Below, one piece after another: positions 24,553-33,417 of a stretch of 55,471 bases of DNA. The notes below the pieces were generated by a model. The model did no database searches, had not been told where the DNA came from, and saw only the letters and a list, made by a program, of their open reading frames with translations. A program made the translations under genes and the position numbers. Origin of the DNA: Oscillospiraceae bacterium (lineage in GTDB: Bacteria > Bacillota > Clostridia > Oscillospirales > Oscillospiraceae). Within the stretch, counting starts at the first letter, position 1, and each line of letters begins with the position of its first letter. The stretch spans positions 1-55,471 of the forward strand of contig JAHHSD010000008.1 in the NCBI GenBank assembly GCA_020025425.1, read 5' to 3'.

Positions 24553-25728
24553 TCAGTCCTCAGTCCTCGGGTTCAGACAGCTGGTGTAATAGCAAATACT
24601 GAGCGTGTGGTTCTCGTCATCCTCATTTTCCTTGTAGGTCCAAATGCTGATGTTGACATAGTAGTCCGCATACGCGTCGATCTTGTGTGCATCAAAGGGG
24701 CCGTCGTAGTAAGACCGCGCATTAAATTGCTGTATAAACTCATCCAGCAGATCATCCTCGACTTCAAACAGGCGGGGATCTGTAACGCTCAGGTTCCCGG
24801 CCTGTACCGCCTGGCTGACCGTTTGGCACATATCCGGAAGCATATCTTTCATTTTACGGACATTTTCCTCTTTTTCCTTATTTTCATCCAGATAGACGTA
24901 ATAGTCAACGGATTCGATCCTGCCGCTGTCTGACACGTTAATGCTGATACAGGAATCTTTATCGCCAACCTCATCATAGGGGTACACGCTCAATCTGGGC
25001 TGAAAACCTCTGTTATCCTCCGGCGGATACCCCGACACCCGGATGTCACGCGCTCGGAAATAGTCGTCCAGGGAGTGCCAGGTCGCACTGCATGCCGCCT
25101 CATTCCGCCGGTTTGTCTGGCAGGTGTCCACCAGCTCCGGGATGAACACGATCAGCACGATCAGGATAGACGAAACTATGATCCCAGTGGAGAATTTCTT
25201 CGTCCTGGGGATCTCCATGCCCGCACTTCTCATCACCTCTGCAACATCCTCTGACATCCCGCGCAGAAGCTTCAAGCTCAGAAAGAGCAAAAATGCGCTG
25301 GAAATGGCCTCGATCGCCTTTCCCACTTTCTTTCCGCCTTCGCTGTCGCTGGTCGACTCAATCAGCCCTCCGGCCATCTGTCCGCCCAATCCGGCCGCGA
25401 AGTACTCATCATCGAGCTTCTTCTGATGGGCTTCTACCTTTTTCAGAATGGCCTCGTATTTTTTTCCTGCCATCCCGAATCTGCTGGCCAAAAGCATAAA
25501 AAGAAACGCAATTACAAACAGCAGCATCATGCCGATCCCGACACAAAAGCCCAGCACATACGGGGTTTCATTTCCCAGAAAAACATCGTCGACAAATACA
25601 AGAAACAGCATATAGAACCCGCTGATCAGAGATGCCCCCAGCGCGGCCCCCGCGAGCTTTGTGCAGTAGTAATACCGCCTCAGCCGTTTTTGCTCAGACG
25701 CATTCAGAATGGAGGTTTTGGTTTCCAT
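24553..25728 (-). CDS. Unknown membrane protein
   Basis: A 391-residue protein that I do not recognise. It has two adjacent membrane helices near residues 27-85, a charged helical stretch (VEAHQKKLDDEY), a possible hydrophobic segment near 135-160, a clear membrane helix near 180-202 (TGIIVSSILIVLIVFIPELV), and then a soluble C-terminal domain of about 185 residues rich in Tyr and Asp. The C-terminal domain is presumably outside the cell. It is a single-gene unit with a good promoter at 25827-25855 and a terminator. Confidence 0.75.
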   Translation of the reverse strand: METKTSILNASEQKRLRRYYYCTKLAGAALGASLISGFYMLFLVFVDDVFLGNETPYVLGFCVGIGMMLLFVIAFLFMLLASRFGMAGKKYEAILKKVEAHQKKLDDEYFAAGLGGQMAGGLIESTSDSEGGKKVGKAIEAISSAFLLFLSLKLLRGMSEDVAEVMRSAGMEIPRTKKFSTGIIVSSILIVLIVFIPELVDTCQTNRRNEAACSATWHSLDDYFRARDIRVSGYPPEDNRGFQPRLSVYPYDEVGDKDSCISINVSDSGRIESVDYYVYLDENKEKEENVRKMKDMLPDMCQTVSQAVQAGNLSVTDPRLFEVEDDLLDEFIQQFNARSYYDGPFDAHKIDAYADYYVNISIWTYKENEDDENHTLSICYYTSCLNPRTED

Positions 25729-25826
25729 TTATGTTCTCCTTTATCCAACCAGCAAAAAAAGCTGACGCTAGAATATGTCCGCTGCATTTGCAGCGGGACA
25801 GAGGAAGCTGAAATTGATCCGTTATG

Positions 25827-25855
25827 ATGATAGCATAAGATTTCTATGGGTTCAA
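25827..25855 (-). promoter_or_regulatory. Sigma-A promoter of the unknown membrane protein gene
   Basis: TTGAAC (25850-25855) and TATCAT (25827-25832) on the minus strand, 17 bases apart, with TGC before the -10. The leader contains a CCGCTGC/GCAGCGG hairpin at 25779-25796. Confidence 0.65.
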
Positions 25856-25901
25856 CGTCAGCAACGATTTATCCCCTCTTGCATTTACACCGGGCGGAGG
25901 C

Positions 25902-26573
25902 TCAGATTCCCGGCTCTCCATAAGTAATATCTTCAAGCACGCTGTGGGTATCTGCATCCTTCAAAATGATATGCACTGACCACTCATCCTCAGGCACGCC
26001 GCACAGGATCTGATACCGGGCCAGGATCATAGACGGACCGATGATTGCTTTCATTCCATTGATTACCTCCTGTGAGTAGTATGCGTCGCGGTCTGCAAAC
26101 ACAGTGATCCCCCAGGGGATGCCTTTGTCATCAATGTCGTGATACTCAGCATCTTTGACAAAGGAATACAGTATTTCCCCGCTCTCCGCATCCCGCAGCC
26201 GGCCCAGCTGGTAAAAGTCCTTTTTTGAGCGCTCATACTGCTCCGGAGTGAAGTAATAACTAAATGATCCGTCTTCATTTGCAAGCAATTTGCTCCAGGC
26301 CAAGCGACTGATTTCCTCTTCACTCAGGCCCTCATTGTCCGCTCTGTCCTTTTTCTCCAGTTCCTCTGCTGTATTGCCGCCCAGAAGCGTATCCGGTATG
26401 GTAATGACAATATAACCCTCCTCATTCACCGGCGGGGTATAGGTGTTCGTCGAGCCAACTTCAGCAGAGCCCGCCGCCCTGTCTCCGCAGCCCGCCAGGG
26501 TTCCCAGCAAAAGCAGGAAGGATAAGGCAAGTGCTGTACACTTTTGCAGCTTTTTTCCGTTTATTTGCATCAT
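25902..26573 (-). CDS. Unknown lipoprotein
   Basis: A 223-residue predicted lipoprotein of unknown function with a signal peptide and lipobox (LLLLGTLAGC). The mature part begins with a Thr/Pro linker, then an acidic helical segment (EELEKKDRADNEGLSEEEIS) and an alpha/beta domain with many Tyr. The ATG at 26573 is chosen because AGGAG lies 9 bases upstream. It has its own promoter. Confidence 0.75.
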   Translation of the reverse strand: MMQINGKKLQKCTALALSFLLLLGTLAGCGDRAAGSAEVGSTNTYTPPVNEEGYIVITIPDTLLGGNTAEELEKKDRADNEGLSEEEISRLAWSKLLANEDGSFSYYFTPEQYERSKKDFYQLGRLRDAESGEILYSFVKDAEYHDIDDKGIPWGITVFADRDAYYSQEVINGMKAIIGPSMILARYQILCGVPEDEWSVHIILKDADTHSVLEDITYGEPGI

Positions 26574-26631
26574 ATATTTCATCTCCTGTGTGCTGAAAGC
26601 AGCAACTGTTCTGTCCCTGTCTTTGGCGGAT

Positions 26632-26660
26632 ATTATACCAGTTTTCGGTGCGTTCTGCAA
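26632..26660 (-). promoter_or_regulatory. Sigma-A promoter of the lipoprotein gene
   Basis: TTGCAG (26655-26660) and a perfect TATAAT (26632-26637) with a 17-base spacer on the minus strand, with TGG before the -10. Confidence 0.7.
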
Positions 26661-26713
26661 ACAAAAACCTGATTTTGGACCACTTCCTCCATCCGCGAGT
26701 CCCCCTGTCCAGG

Positions 26714-26758
26714 CAAACAAAACCAGCCTGCCAACCTATAAAGGATCGGCAGGCTGGT
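26714..26758 (-). terminator. Terminator of the MoxR-VWA operon
   Basis: ACCAGCCTGCC (26722-26732) pairs with GGCAGGCTGGT (26748-26758). On the minus strand the stem is followed by TTTTGTTT. It lies 14 bases after the DUF4132 stop. Confidence 0.8.
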
Positions 26759-26771
26759 GCTCTGTCACGGA

Positions 26772-29700
26772 TCAGTGCTGATACTCTTTTTCCCAGTCCG
26801 CATTGGTTTGGGTGCTGGATGCAGTGGCCTGCTCCAGCTGATAAACAATCTCACTGTAATATCTCGCCGGAATTTCGCCAAGGGTAAATATGTTTCCATC
26901 CGACGGGCTGTCGTAGACATAGCTGCCCCGTGCCACCGTCCCGGCACGGTAAAAGACCGCATCATATACGGTAATATCTTCATCCTCATTGTATGCCACA
27001 TACGCACCCGAGAAATGGAGCTCCACTCCCATGCCGGTGGACGCATCCTCCTTATAGAACTCATAGTATCCGCCGGCATCCTGGACACTGCCGCGATACC
27101 AGCCGAATTTTTGCAGCTTTCCGTACAGCGCCAGGGAGGTCAGCATTTTTCCGCCGAAGCGCTTCATGCTCTTCTGCTCCGGATCCTCGTCCAGGCGGTA
27201 GATGGGGCGGTCCAGCTGCTGGATGCTCTGGGTGATTTCATAGTCCGCAAGCTGCTGTTTCCACGCGCCCAGCATCTCCTCGTCCAGCTCGATGGGATGA
27301 ACCAGCCCGATTCTTGCATGCTCGGGCAGGTCGTACTCCTCCTCATCCACCGTGTTGAAGGAGCCGTCCTCCATGTAGCGGAAGGTATCGGTCAGCTTGT
27401 TATCCTCATAAATACCCCAGATCAGGCTCATGGCAAACTGGTGCATAATGGGATTTTTTACAAAAAGCCTCTCCCACGCCTCCTTATCCCAGCAGCGCAG
27501 CACGGACAGGGCCAGCTCCAGGCGGCCCTTCTGGGCGGCGACTGTGGTGCGGATCTGCTTTTTCATCTCCTTGAACTCGCTGTATGCCGCTGTGGCCTTG
27601 GCCTCATCGTCTGTCTTGCCCGGCGCCGGCATGGATTTGACCACTTTTCCACTGTCATTTTTGATGGACAGCTCCAGCGTGGGGGTCAGGGACACGGTAA
27701 ACTGCCGGGGGCCGTAGTCAAAGACACGTCTGCCCTCCGCAGAGAAGCCCAGATCCGGCACAATGCGGTCGGCCAGCTCCTCTGGCTCAATGCCCAGCTC
27801 GTGGGCCGCATTGGTCAGAGCCTTGGCCGCCGCCTGCTTGATCTGGCGGAATTTGAACTTGCGGGATATTCCGTCCACGATCATCAGCGCAGCGGGATCG
27901 GGGCTGAGCACCAGCGCGTTCACCGCCTCGCAGGCGATGGCGCCCCGGGCGGCCTCTGGCCACTCCTGGATGGCATGGCGCAGCTTGGGGGTCATCACTG
28001 CCCCGCCGAACACGGCGGCAAAGGCCAGCACCCACTTATGCTTGCTGGGCGCATTTTCATCCATCCACCGCTCAAAGACCTCGTTGGCCAGCAGCTGCAG
28101 GTCGGCCGGCTCCAGATCGGCCGCCAGCTTGGCTGCCGTCTCGCTGATTCCTACCCGGCCCAGCTCGCAGTAGGCCACCAGAATAGCCTTGATCCGCTCC
28201 TCCCGGACAGGGGATTTATCCTCCCGCTTCCGGACAACCGGCAGAGGCTGCCGGAACAGCCACTGGAGCTTCTTCAGGCTGACTGCCGTCAGCATCCGAT
28301 CAGCCATCCCATCCAGGTCCTCAGGCTTGTCCTCCGACTCCCCGTGCTCTCCCAGCACCTCCCGAATACGGTCGGCCACCTTGACGTTCTTTTCCTTCTC
28401 CAAAGCCTCCTTGAGTACGTCCACATAAGTGTCCCCAAAGGAGGCCAGGACCCCCGCCATCATCAGGCGGGCCCCACTTTTTTTGTGGTTCAGCAGAGTC
28501 TCCTGGTATTCCTTCCCCCATTCCGGGTGCTCTGCATACAGGGCCGCCAGCTGGGTCCGGACCTGGGTCGAGGCGTCCCCCGCACAGCTGACAAGGGCCT
28601 GCTTGATCTTTTGGCTCTGCTCCTCGTCCACGCTCCCGTGCATGAGCTTCTCCAGCAGCTCGATAGACACGCTGCGCCCGAACACCCCGCTCTTCTGGCA
28701 GCTGCGGCACAGCGGCTCCAGGTTCTTCATGTCGTCCAGCGCGTCCAGAACAGCCTGTCTCATCCGCTCCTTGTCCGTGTACATCGTCTCGCTGACGCTG
28801 CCCATGACCAGCAAAACCGTCTCCATCGGCATCCCCTTCTCAAGGGCGCTGTGGATAAAGTCCATGGTGCACACCCGGCCGTCCCCGGGAACCCAGCCGA
28901 AGGCCCGCTCACTCAGGTAAAAGCCGTAGTCATTGACCAGGAGCAGCGCCGTCGTATAGCGGCAGAGGAAGGTGTCCCAGCCGTATTTCTCATAATACTG
29001 CTTGATTTTCCGGATCACGTTGCCAAGGACTCCGTACTTGCACTGGATGTACTTCATCCGCTCCGGAGGGATGTTGGCCAAGCTGCCCTCGTCGCGCAGG
29101 AATTGGGACAGCTCCTGCACCCCCTGGGTCGTATAGGATATGAACTCGTCGATCATCTTCCCCTTGCTGAACATCTCTTCACAGCTGCCAACCACCAACA
29201 GGTACCTGGACAAATGGTCCAGGTGGCAGCTCTCCGCCAGGTTGATGACGTGGGGGACGCTGCTCTTATAGCGATCCATGATCTCCCGGTAAACCTCCCG
29301 CTTTTCGCTGTAATACGCGTATCCCAACCCCAGCAGCAGGGTTGCGATATGTCCCGGCAGGTCGTCACACAGCAGCTCCAGATGCTCCATCAGGTAATCC
29401 CGCGGCACGGAGGTGAGAATCCCTGTGGCCAGCTCACAGGGATTGAGCTTGGCATACAGCCGAACCGCGCAGCGGGCGTGGGAATCGTGCTGCTGCGCCA
29501 AAAAGGAGGCTGTGCCCAGCAGCATAGTGAGGACCCGGTCAGTGGAGTGCAGCTTCATGGCGCCTCTTGCGTCGTAGGCGGCCATTTTCCCGCCCGACAG
29601 CAGGGGAACCGGCACATTGGGGTCCCCCGCCTCCAGGTAGGCCGTGCAGACCACCCGCTCCTCCGGCGTAAACTTGGGGGTCAGGATCTTGAACAGGGCA

Positions 29701-30293
29701 AGGCTCTCCTGGAGGATGATCCCGCACTGGCGGTCGATCCGCTCCTGATCATAGGGGGCGCTGGCCAGCAGGATCCCGGCCAGCAGCACCCTCATATTGC
29801 CCTCCGAAGCACCGCCCATGGTCTGGGCCTGCTCCAGCAGCTCCGGCTGGTCCTTGGCCAGATCATGGAGCCACTTGGTATATTGGATGTCGGGATAACC
29901 CGTGCGGCTCAGCTTTTCCGCACCCATGGCGGCAACCGCAGCCTCCCCCACAGCCTGGCCCCAACGCCGGCGTTTTTTCGCTCCCACAGATTCCTCGTTC
30001 TTGGGCTCCAGCAGATAGATGGCCGTGCTCTTGCCCACCGCCCAGCAGAATTTGACATACCGGGCCATGTCCTCGTACTTCTGCGCCTGGCGCAGCTGCT
30101 CCATCCATTTGCAGGACTGCTCCCGCTGATAGCTGCTGGAATTGCAGAGATTCCGGGGTTCTGTTTCACTTAAAACAGATTCATCCGCCGTCTGTTCCAC
30201 AAGAAATTTTTCAGCGATCTTTGTGTTTGCGGGGCTCAGCTTCAGATCATGAAGCAACGCTGCCCAGCTCTTTTTTTCTTCTTCCAGTGTCAT
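26772..30293 (-). CDS. Giant DUF4132 protein (YehI/MolR-like)
   Basis: A 1173-residue cytoplasmic protein. Most of its length is helical and HEAT-repeat-like, with repeated short pairs of helices, and the last 200 or so residues match the DUF4132 domain (region of DEEMLGAWKQQLADYEITQ and the following LDRPIYRLDED). The family includes E. coli YehI, encoded next to yehLMPQ; its function is unknown. The ATG at 30293 has AAAGGAGG upstream and overlaps the stop of the small upstream gene by 4 bases. As the last and largest gene of a MoxR-VWA operon it may be the substrate or the scaffold of the ATPase machine. Confidence 0.85.
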   Translation of the reverse strand: MTLEEEKKSWAALLHDLKLSPANTKIAEKFLVEQTADESVLSETEPRNLCNSSSYQREQSCKWMEQLRQAQKYEDMARYVKFCWAVGKSTAIYLLEPKNEESVGAKKRRRWGQAVGEAAVAAMGAEKLSRTGYPDIQYTKWLHDLAKDQPELLEQAQTMGGASEGNMRVLLAGILLASAPYDQERIDRQCGIILQESLALFKILTPKFTPEERVVCTAYLEAGDPNVPVPLLSGGKMAAYDARGAMKLHSTDRVLTMLLGTASFLAQQHDSHARCAVRLYAKLNPCELATGILTSVPRDYLMEHLELLCDDLPGHIATLLLGLGYAYYSEKREVYREIMDRYKSSVPHVINLAESCHLDHLSRYLLVVGSCEEMFSKGKMIDEFISYTTQGVQELSQFLRDEGSLANIPPERMKYIQCKYGVLGNVIRKIKQYYEKYGWDTFLCRYTTALLLVNDYGFYLSERAFGWVPGDGRVCTMDFIHSALEKGMPMETVLLVMGSVSETMYTDKERMRQAVLDALDDMKNLEPLCRSCQKSGVFGRSVSIELLEKLMHGSVDEEQSQKIKQALVSCAGDASTQVRTQLAALYAEHPEWGKEYQETLLNHKKSGARLMMAGVLASFGDTYVDVLKEALEKEKNVKVADRIREVLGEHGESEDKPEDLDGMADRMLTAVSLKKLQWLFRQPLPVVRKREDKSPVREERIKAILVAYCELGRVGISETAAKLAADLEPADLQLLANEVFERWMDENAPSKHKWVLAFAAVFGGAVMTPKLRHAIQEWPEAARGAIACEAVNALVLSPDPAALMIVDGISRKFKFRQIKQAAAKALTNAAHELGIEPEELADRIVPDLGFSAEGRRVFDYGPRQFTVSLTPTLELSIKNDSGKVVKSMPAPGKTDDEAKATAAYSEFKEMKKQIRTTVAAQKGRLELALSVLRCWDKEAWERLFVKNPIMHQFAMSLIWGIYEDNKLTDTFRYMEDGSFNTVDEEEYDLPEHARIGLVHPIELDEEMLGAWKQQLADYEITQSIQQLDRPIYRLDEDPEQKSMKRFGGKMLTSLALYGKLQKFGWYRGSVQDAGGYYEFYKEDASTGMGVELHFSGAYVAYNEDEDITVYDAVFYRAGTVARGSYVYDSPSDGNIFTLGEIPARYYSEIVYQLEQATASSTQTNADWEKEYQH

Positions 30294-30616
30294 TGAGGTG
30301 CCTCCTTTGTCAAGTTGTCCGACCACCGCTTTTCGATCAGCTCCTCCTGCAGCTTCTCCCGGCACAGTTCAAGGTACTGCTCCAGCCGGCAGATCATGGC
30401 GGTGATGGGTACGTCATTTTTGATTATGGTGCGGCTGCGCTGCATCAGCGCAGATTCCAGCTCCGTCAGCAGGGCTGCACCGGTATGCAGGCCCACACGC
30501 TCACACTCCTCCGCAAGGGCGTGAATCTCGGGTCCGGCGGCGGCCGCCCGGGTCGAGAGCCCCGATTGCAGCAGATCGGCAAGGGCCTGCTCGATCCGCC
30601 CAAGCAGTTCATTCAT
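30290..30616 (-). CDS. Small helical protein of the MoxR-VWA operon
   Basis: A 108-residue protein that I do not recognise; it appears fully helical, with heptad-like stretches (LLTELESALMQRSRTI and MICRLEQYLELCREKL). It overlaps the SWIM gene by 8 bases and the DUF4132 gene by 4, so it belongs to the operon. It may be an adaptor for one of the large neighbours. I see no counterpart for it in the E. coli yeh set as I know it. Confidence 0.8.
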   Translation of the reverse strand: MNELLGRIEQALADLLQSGLSTRAAAAGPEIHALAEECERVGLHTGAALLTELESALMQRSRTIIKNDVPITAMICRLEQYLELCREKLQEELIEKRWSDNLTKEAPQ

Positions 30617-32273
30617 TTCGCGCCCCCCAGTCTGTTACGATCTCAATGGGAAAGAGCTTCAATTTATCCTCTTCCCGATACACGGTGCCAAAAAACATGG
30701 GGCGCAGCTGTGGGTTTTTCCGGATCTGCTCCGTGATCCCCTCCAGGTGCTCCATCGTCTCATCCACACCGTGTCGGTATGTGGATTCCAGATAGACAAT
30801 GCGCCCCTCCTCGTCCACCAGCTCCATGGAAAATACCTGATGGACGGTATCATACTTCCGGGGAACACATCGTCTTGGGTAAACCAGGGCGAGGCGCTGG
30901 CTCTCCGGCAGATGCGGGGAACTGCGCTCATGCAGCAGCCTGGCAAAATCGGTGAAAATTTCGTCCTCCGGAAATACGTTCCATGGCTCTTCCGATGGCC
31001 CGAGCACCGCTTCGCACTGCTCCGTCGAGGACAATTTTCCGCTGTGACTGACCCTCGCGCCGTTCAGCTCCAGTCTGGTATGAATGGCATGATGCAGGGT
31101 GCATGGCATTTTCCAGACGAACTCCGGCGGACTCCAGCGGCGCTGGTCCCCCTCCTGCACCGGCCGCAGCTGGTAGAAGGTATAAAAGCGGTGTTTTTGG
31201 CAGGACCAAAAATAGTAGACCGCGCCGCTGTACCCATTGTTCCCCAAAAAGGCCCGCTCTGTCAGCAGGTAGAGCTGCAGCGGCCCCACATTGAGGTACT
31301 CGTCCCGGAACGCCCCGGCCAGTCTTTGATACGCACTGTCCTCAGCCTGCTCCAGCTGCTGGGCCAGGCGAAAGGACTGGGCCAGAAACCGGAGCAGCTT
31401 GGTATCCCGATACAGCGCCGAGCGGTTGAAATAATAGGTATATTCCCGATGAAGCCGGCGGAGGGAGCGCTCCAGGCTGGGCAGCTTTGCGGTGTGGCAT
31501 AGGGAGGCCATCCGCTCTACCGTGTCGCAGACCGAATCCGGGATGCGGCTCAGTCCCGTTGTCATCTGGGCGGACAGCATCTCCTGCACCGCCTGGCAGA
31601 TGCCCTTCCCCTCCTCGCAGGAGCGGTTTTCGCTGGTGCGGAGCGCCTCTTTCAGGGTATCCGCATCCACCATCCCCTCCGCGATCTTCCAATAGAGCAG
31701 CGCCTGCGCCTTGTGGGAACAGAAGCTCTTGCTGTGGCAGGTGCAGGTGCTGTGTTCCAGCGGTTCCAGCAGCCGCACCGTTGCGGGGGCCCAGGGCAGC
31801 TCCACTGTCACCACCGACGTCTGGCTTATCCGGGGCAGGCTGCCGCTTTCCAACCGAAACAGCACCGCCGAGCTCTGTTTTACCCCCAGCTGTCGGAGCA
31901 GCTTTTCCGTGGGGTAGGCCGCCAGCTCTTCAAATCTGCGGGGGGCTGCCTCCCCATCCTCGCCGCAGGCCGTCTCTCCCCTTGGTCCCTCCTGTCCGCT
32001 GTGCTCCCGGAGCCAGAGAATGGCGGTAATGCGGTGGCGGCAAATGGAGCTGCTGGGACAGGAGCAGCGGCTTTCTCCAAGGGGTGTGCGGATCTCACAT
32101 TCCACATCGCCCCAGCGCACCACGGCACACGCCCCATTGATCTCCACTTGGGGGTCAGTCAGGGCTGCCAGATCCTTCTTGGCCCGGTTGACCGTTCCCT
32201 TGTTGGAAAGACCAACGAGATAATCCTCATCGATCGCCCCGAGGGCTGCTGCTAATTGCTGCGGCAGTTCCAT
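30609..32273 (-). CDS. SWIM zinc-finger protein (YehQ-like)
   Basis: A 554-residue protein with two SWIM-like zinc motifs of the form CxC-xn-CxH: CSCPSSSICRH (about 70-80) and CTCHSKSFCSH (about 177-187). SWIM domains bind nucleic acid or protein. The remaining 350 residues are a helical and beta-mixed domain of unknown role. The ATG at 32273 has AAGGAG eight bases upstream; an earlier in-frame start would overlap the VWA gene. It corresponds in position and layout to E. coli YehQ. Confidence 0.85.
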   Translation of the reverse strand: MELPQQLAAALGAIDEDYLVGLSNKGTVNRAKKDLAALTDPQVEINGACAVVRWGDVECEIRTPLGESRCSCPSSSICRHRITAILWLREHSGQEGPRGETACGEDGEAAPRRFEELAAYPTEKLLRQLGVKQSSAVLFRLESGSLPRISQTSVVTVELPWAPATVRLLEPLEHSTCTCHSKSFCSHKAQALLYWKIAEGMVDADTLKEALRTSENRSCEEGKGICQAVQEMLSAQMTTGLSRIPDSVCDTVERMASLCHTAKLPSLERSLRRLHREYTYYFNRSALYRDTKLLRFLAQSFRLAQQLEQAEDSAYQRLAGAFRDEYLNVGPLQLYLLTERAFLGNNGYSGAVYYFWSCQKHRFYTFYQLRPVQEGDQRRWSPPEFVWKMPCTLHHAIHTRLELNGARVSHSGKLSSTEQCEAVLGPSEEPWNVFPEDEIFTDFARLLHERSSPHLPESQRLALVYPRRCVPRKYDTVHQVFSMELVDEEGRIVYLESTYRHGVDETMEHLEGITEQIRKNPQLRPMFFGTVYREEDKLKLFPIEIVTDWGARNE

Positions 32274-32298
32274 GGGCCTTGCTCCTTTCTGTCTGTAA

Positions 32299-33417
32299 CT
32301 ATTCACGCATGACGTCCGCCATGAAATCCACCAGCTTGAGCGGGGTCAGCGCCCCCACATAGGCCCCCAGGTCAGCCATTTTCTCTGCGATATGGCGGTC
32401 ATAGACCGGGCTTGCCGTCTCATCCAGGGCTGTAAGGGCAATGAGCTTTGCACCGCTCTCAATGATCGCTGTGCTCACCTGATACAGGGTCCGGACGCTG
32501 CCCCCCTCGCACAAATCGCTGATCAGCACCACCATGGTGCGGTGGGGATTTTCAATGAGTCCCTCGCTGTATTCCAGCGCATTTCCGATATCTGTGCCGC
32601 CGCCCAGCTGAATGCTCATCAGTGTCTCCACCGGGTCCTCCACGTAACCGCTCAGATCCACCACCTTGGTATCAAAAATCACAAGACTGGTTTTAAGCAT
32701 GGGGAGCTTTGCAAAAATCCCCGCCATGACCGCGCTGTGGATCACGCTGTCCAGCATGGAGCCGCTCTCGTCCACCACAAGGATGACGTGCCACAGGTTA
32801 TACTGCTTCACCCGTCCATTGAAGTAGAGCTTCTCCACCACCAGCTGCTTCTTCTCCCGGTCATAGTGGGTCAGATTCCTGCGGATGGTGCGCGGGAGAT
32901 CGAGATTCCGGATGGAGCGGACGCTGCTGCGGCTCCTGCGGTCAATTTTGCCAAGAGCGGAGCGCTGGATGTCCTGCTCCAGCTTCTTGGTCAGCTGCTC
33001 CACCACCCTCTGCACCACATAGCGGGCCGCGTCCAGCACCGGCCCCTTCATCATGCTTTTTAAGCTCAATACGGTTTTCAGCAGTTCGGCATTGGGCTCC
33101 ATGCGCTCCAGCACTTCCCGATTGGTCAGAAGCTCTGTCATCTTGTAGCGGTCCAGGGCGTGGCGCTGCAAGATCTCGGCCGTCTCCCGGGGGAACAGCT
33201 CCCTGACCTCACGCAGCCAATCCGGAACGGTCAGGCAGCTCTCCCCCTGTCCGCCCTGTCGGTCCTCCGGCCGCACGTCCTCCCCCGCCTCCCGATGGTA
33301 CAGGAAATCCAGCACGTCGTCCATCCGCACCAGCCGCTGCTCTGAGAGGGGAAGCGCGCTGTCCGCGTCTCTTCCCAGGACCAGCCGCCACCGGTTCAAA
33401 ACCGCGCCGTCACTCAT
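32299..33417 (-). CDS. VWA-domain protein (YehP-like)
   Basis: A 372-residue protein. The C-terminal half is a von Willebrand A domain with a complete metal-ion-dependent adhesion site: DESGS (in ILVVDESGSM), the Thr of GGGTDIG and the Asp of LISDLCEGG. The N-terminal half is helical. VWA proteins paired with MoxR ATPases act as adaptors that bring substrates to the ATPase (for example ViaA with RavA, NorD with NorQ). The gene overlaps the DUF5682 gene by 8 bases. Confidence 0.92.
   Translation of the reverse strand: MSDGAVLNRWRLVLGRDADSALPLSEQRLVRMDDVLDFLYHREAGEDVRPEDRQGGQGESCLTVPDWLREVRELFPRETAEILQRHALDRYKMTELLTNREVLERMEPNAELLKTVLSLKSMMKGPVLDAARYVVQRVVEQLTKKLEQDIQRSALGKIDRRSRSSVRSIRNLDLPRTIRRNLTHYDREKKQLVVEKLYFNGRVKQYNLWHVILVVDESGSMLDSVIHSAVMAGIFAKLPMLKTSLVIFDTKVVDLSGYVEDPVETLMSIQLGGGTDIGNALEYSEGLIENPHRTMVVLISDLCEGGSVRTLYQVSTAIIESGAKLIALTALDETASPVYDRHIAEKMADLGAYVGALTPLKLVDFMADVMRE

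Noticed and set aside
26757..30173. Plus-strand open frame of over 1100 codons opposite the DUF4132 gene
   Set aside because: It mirrors a GC-rich minus-strand gene, is rich in His, Gln, Leu and Gly as antisense frames are, has no ribosome site and matches no family.
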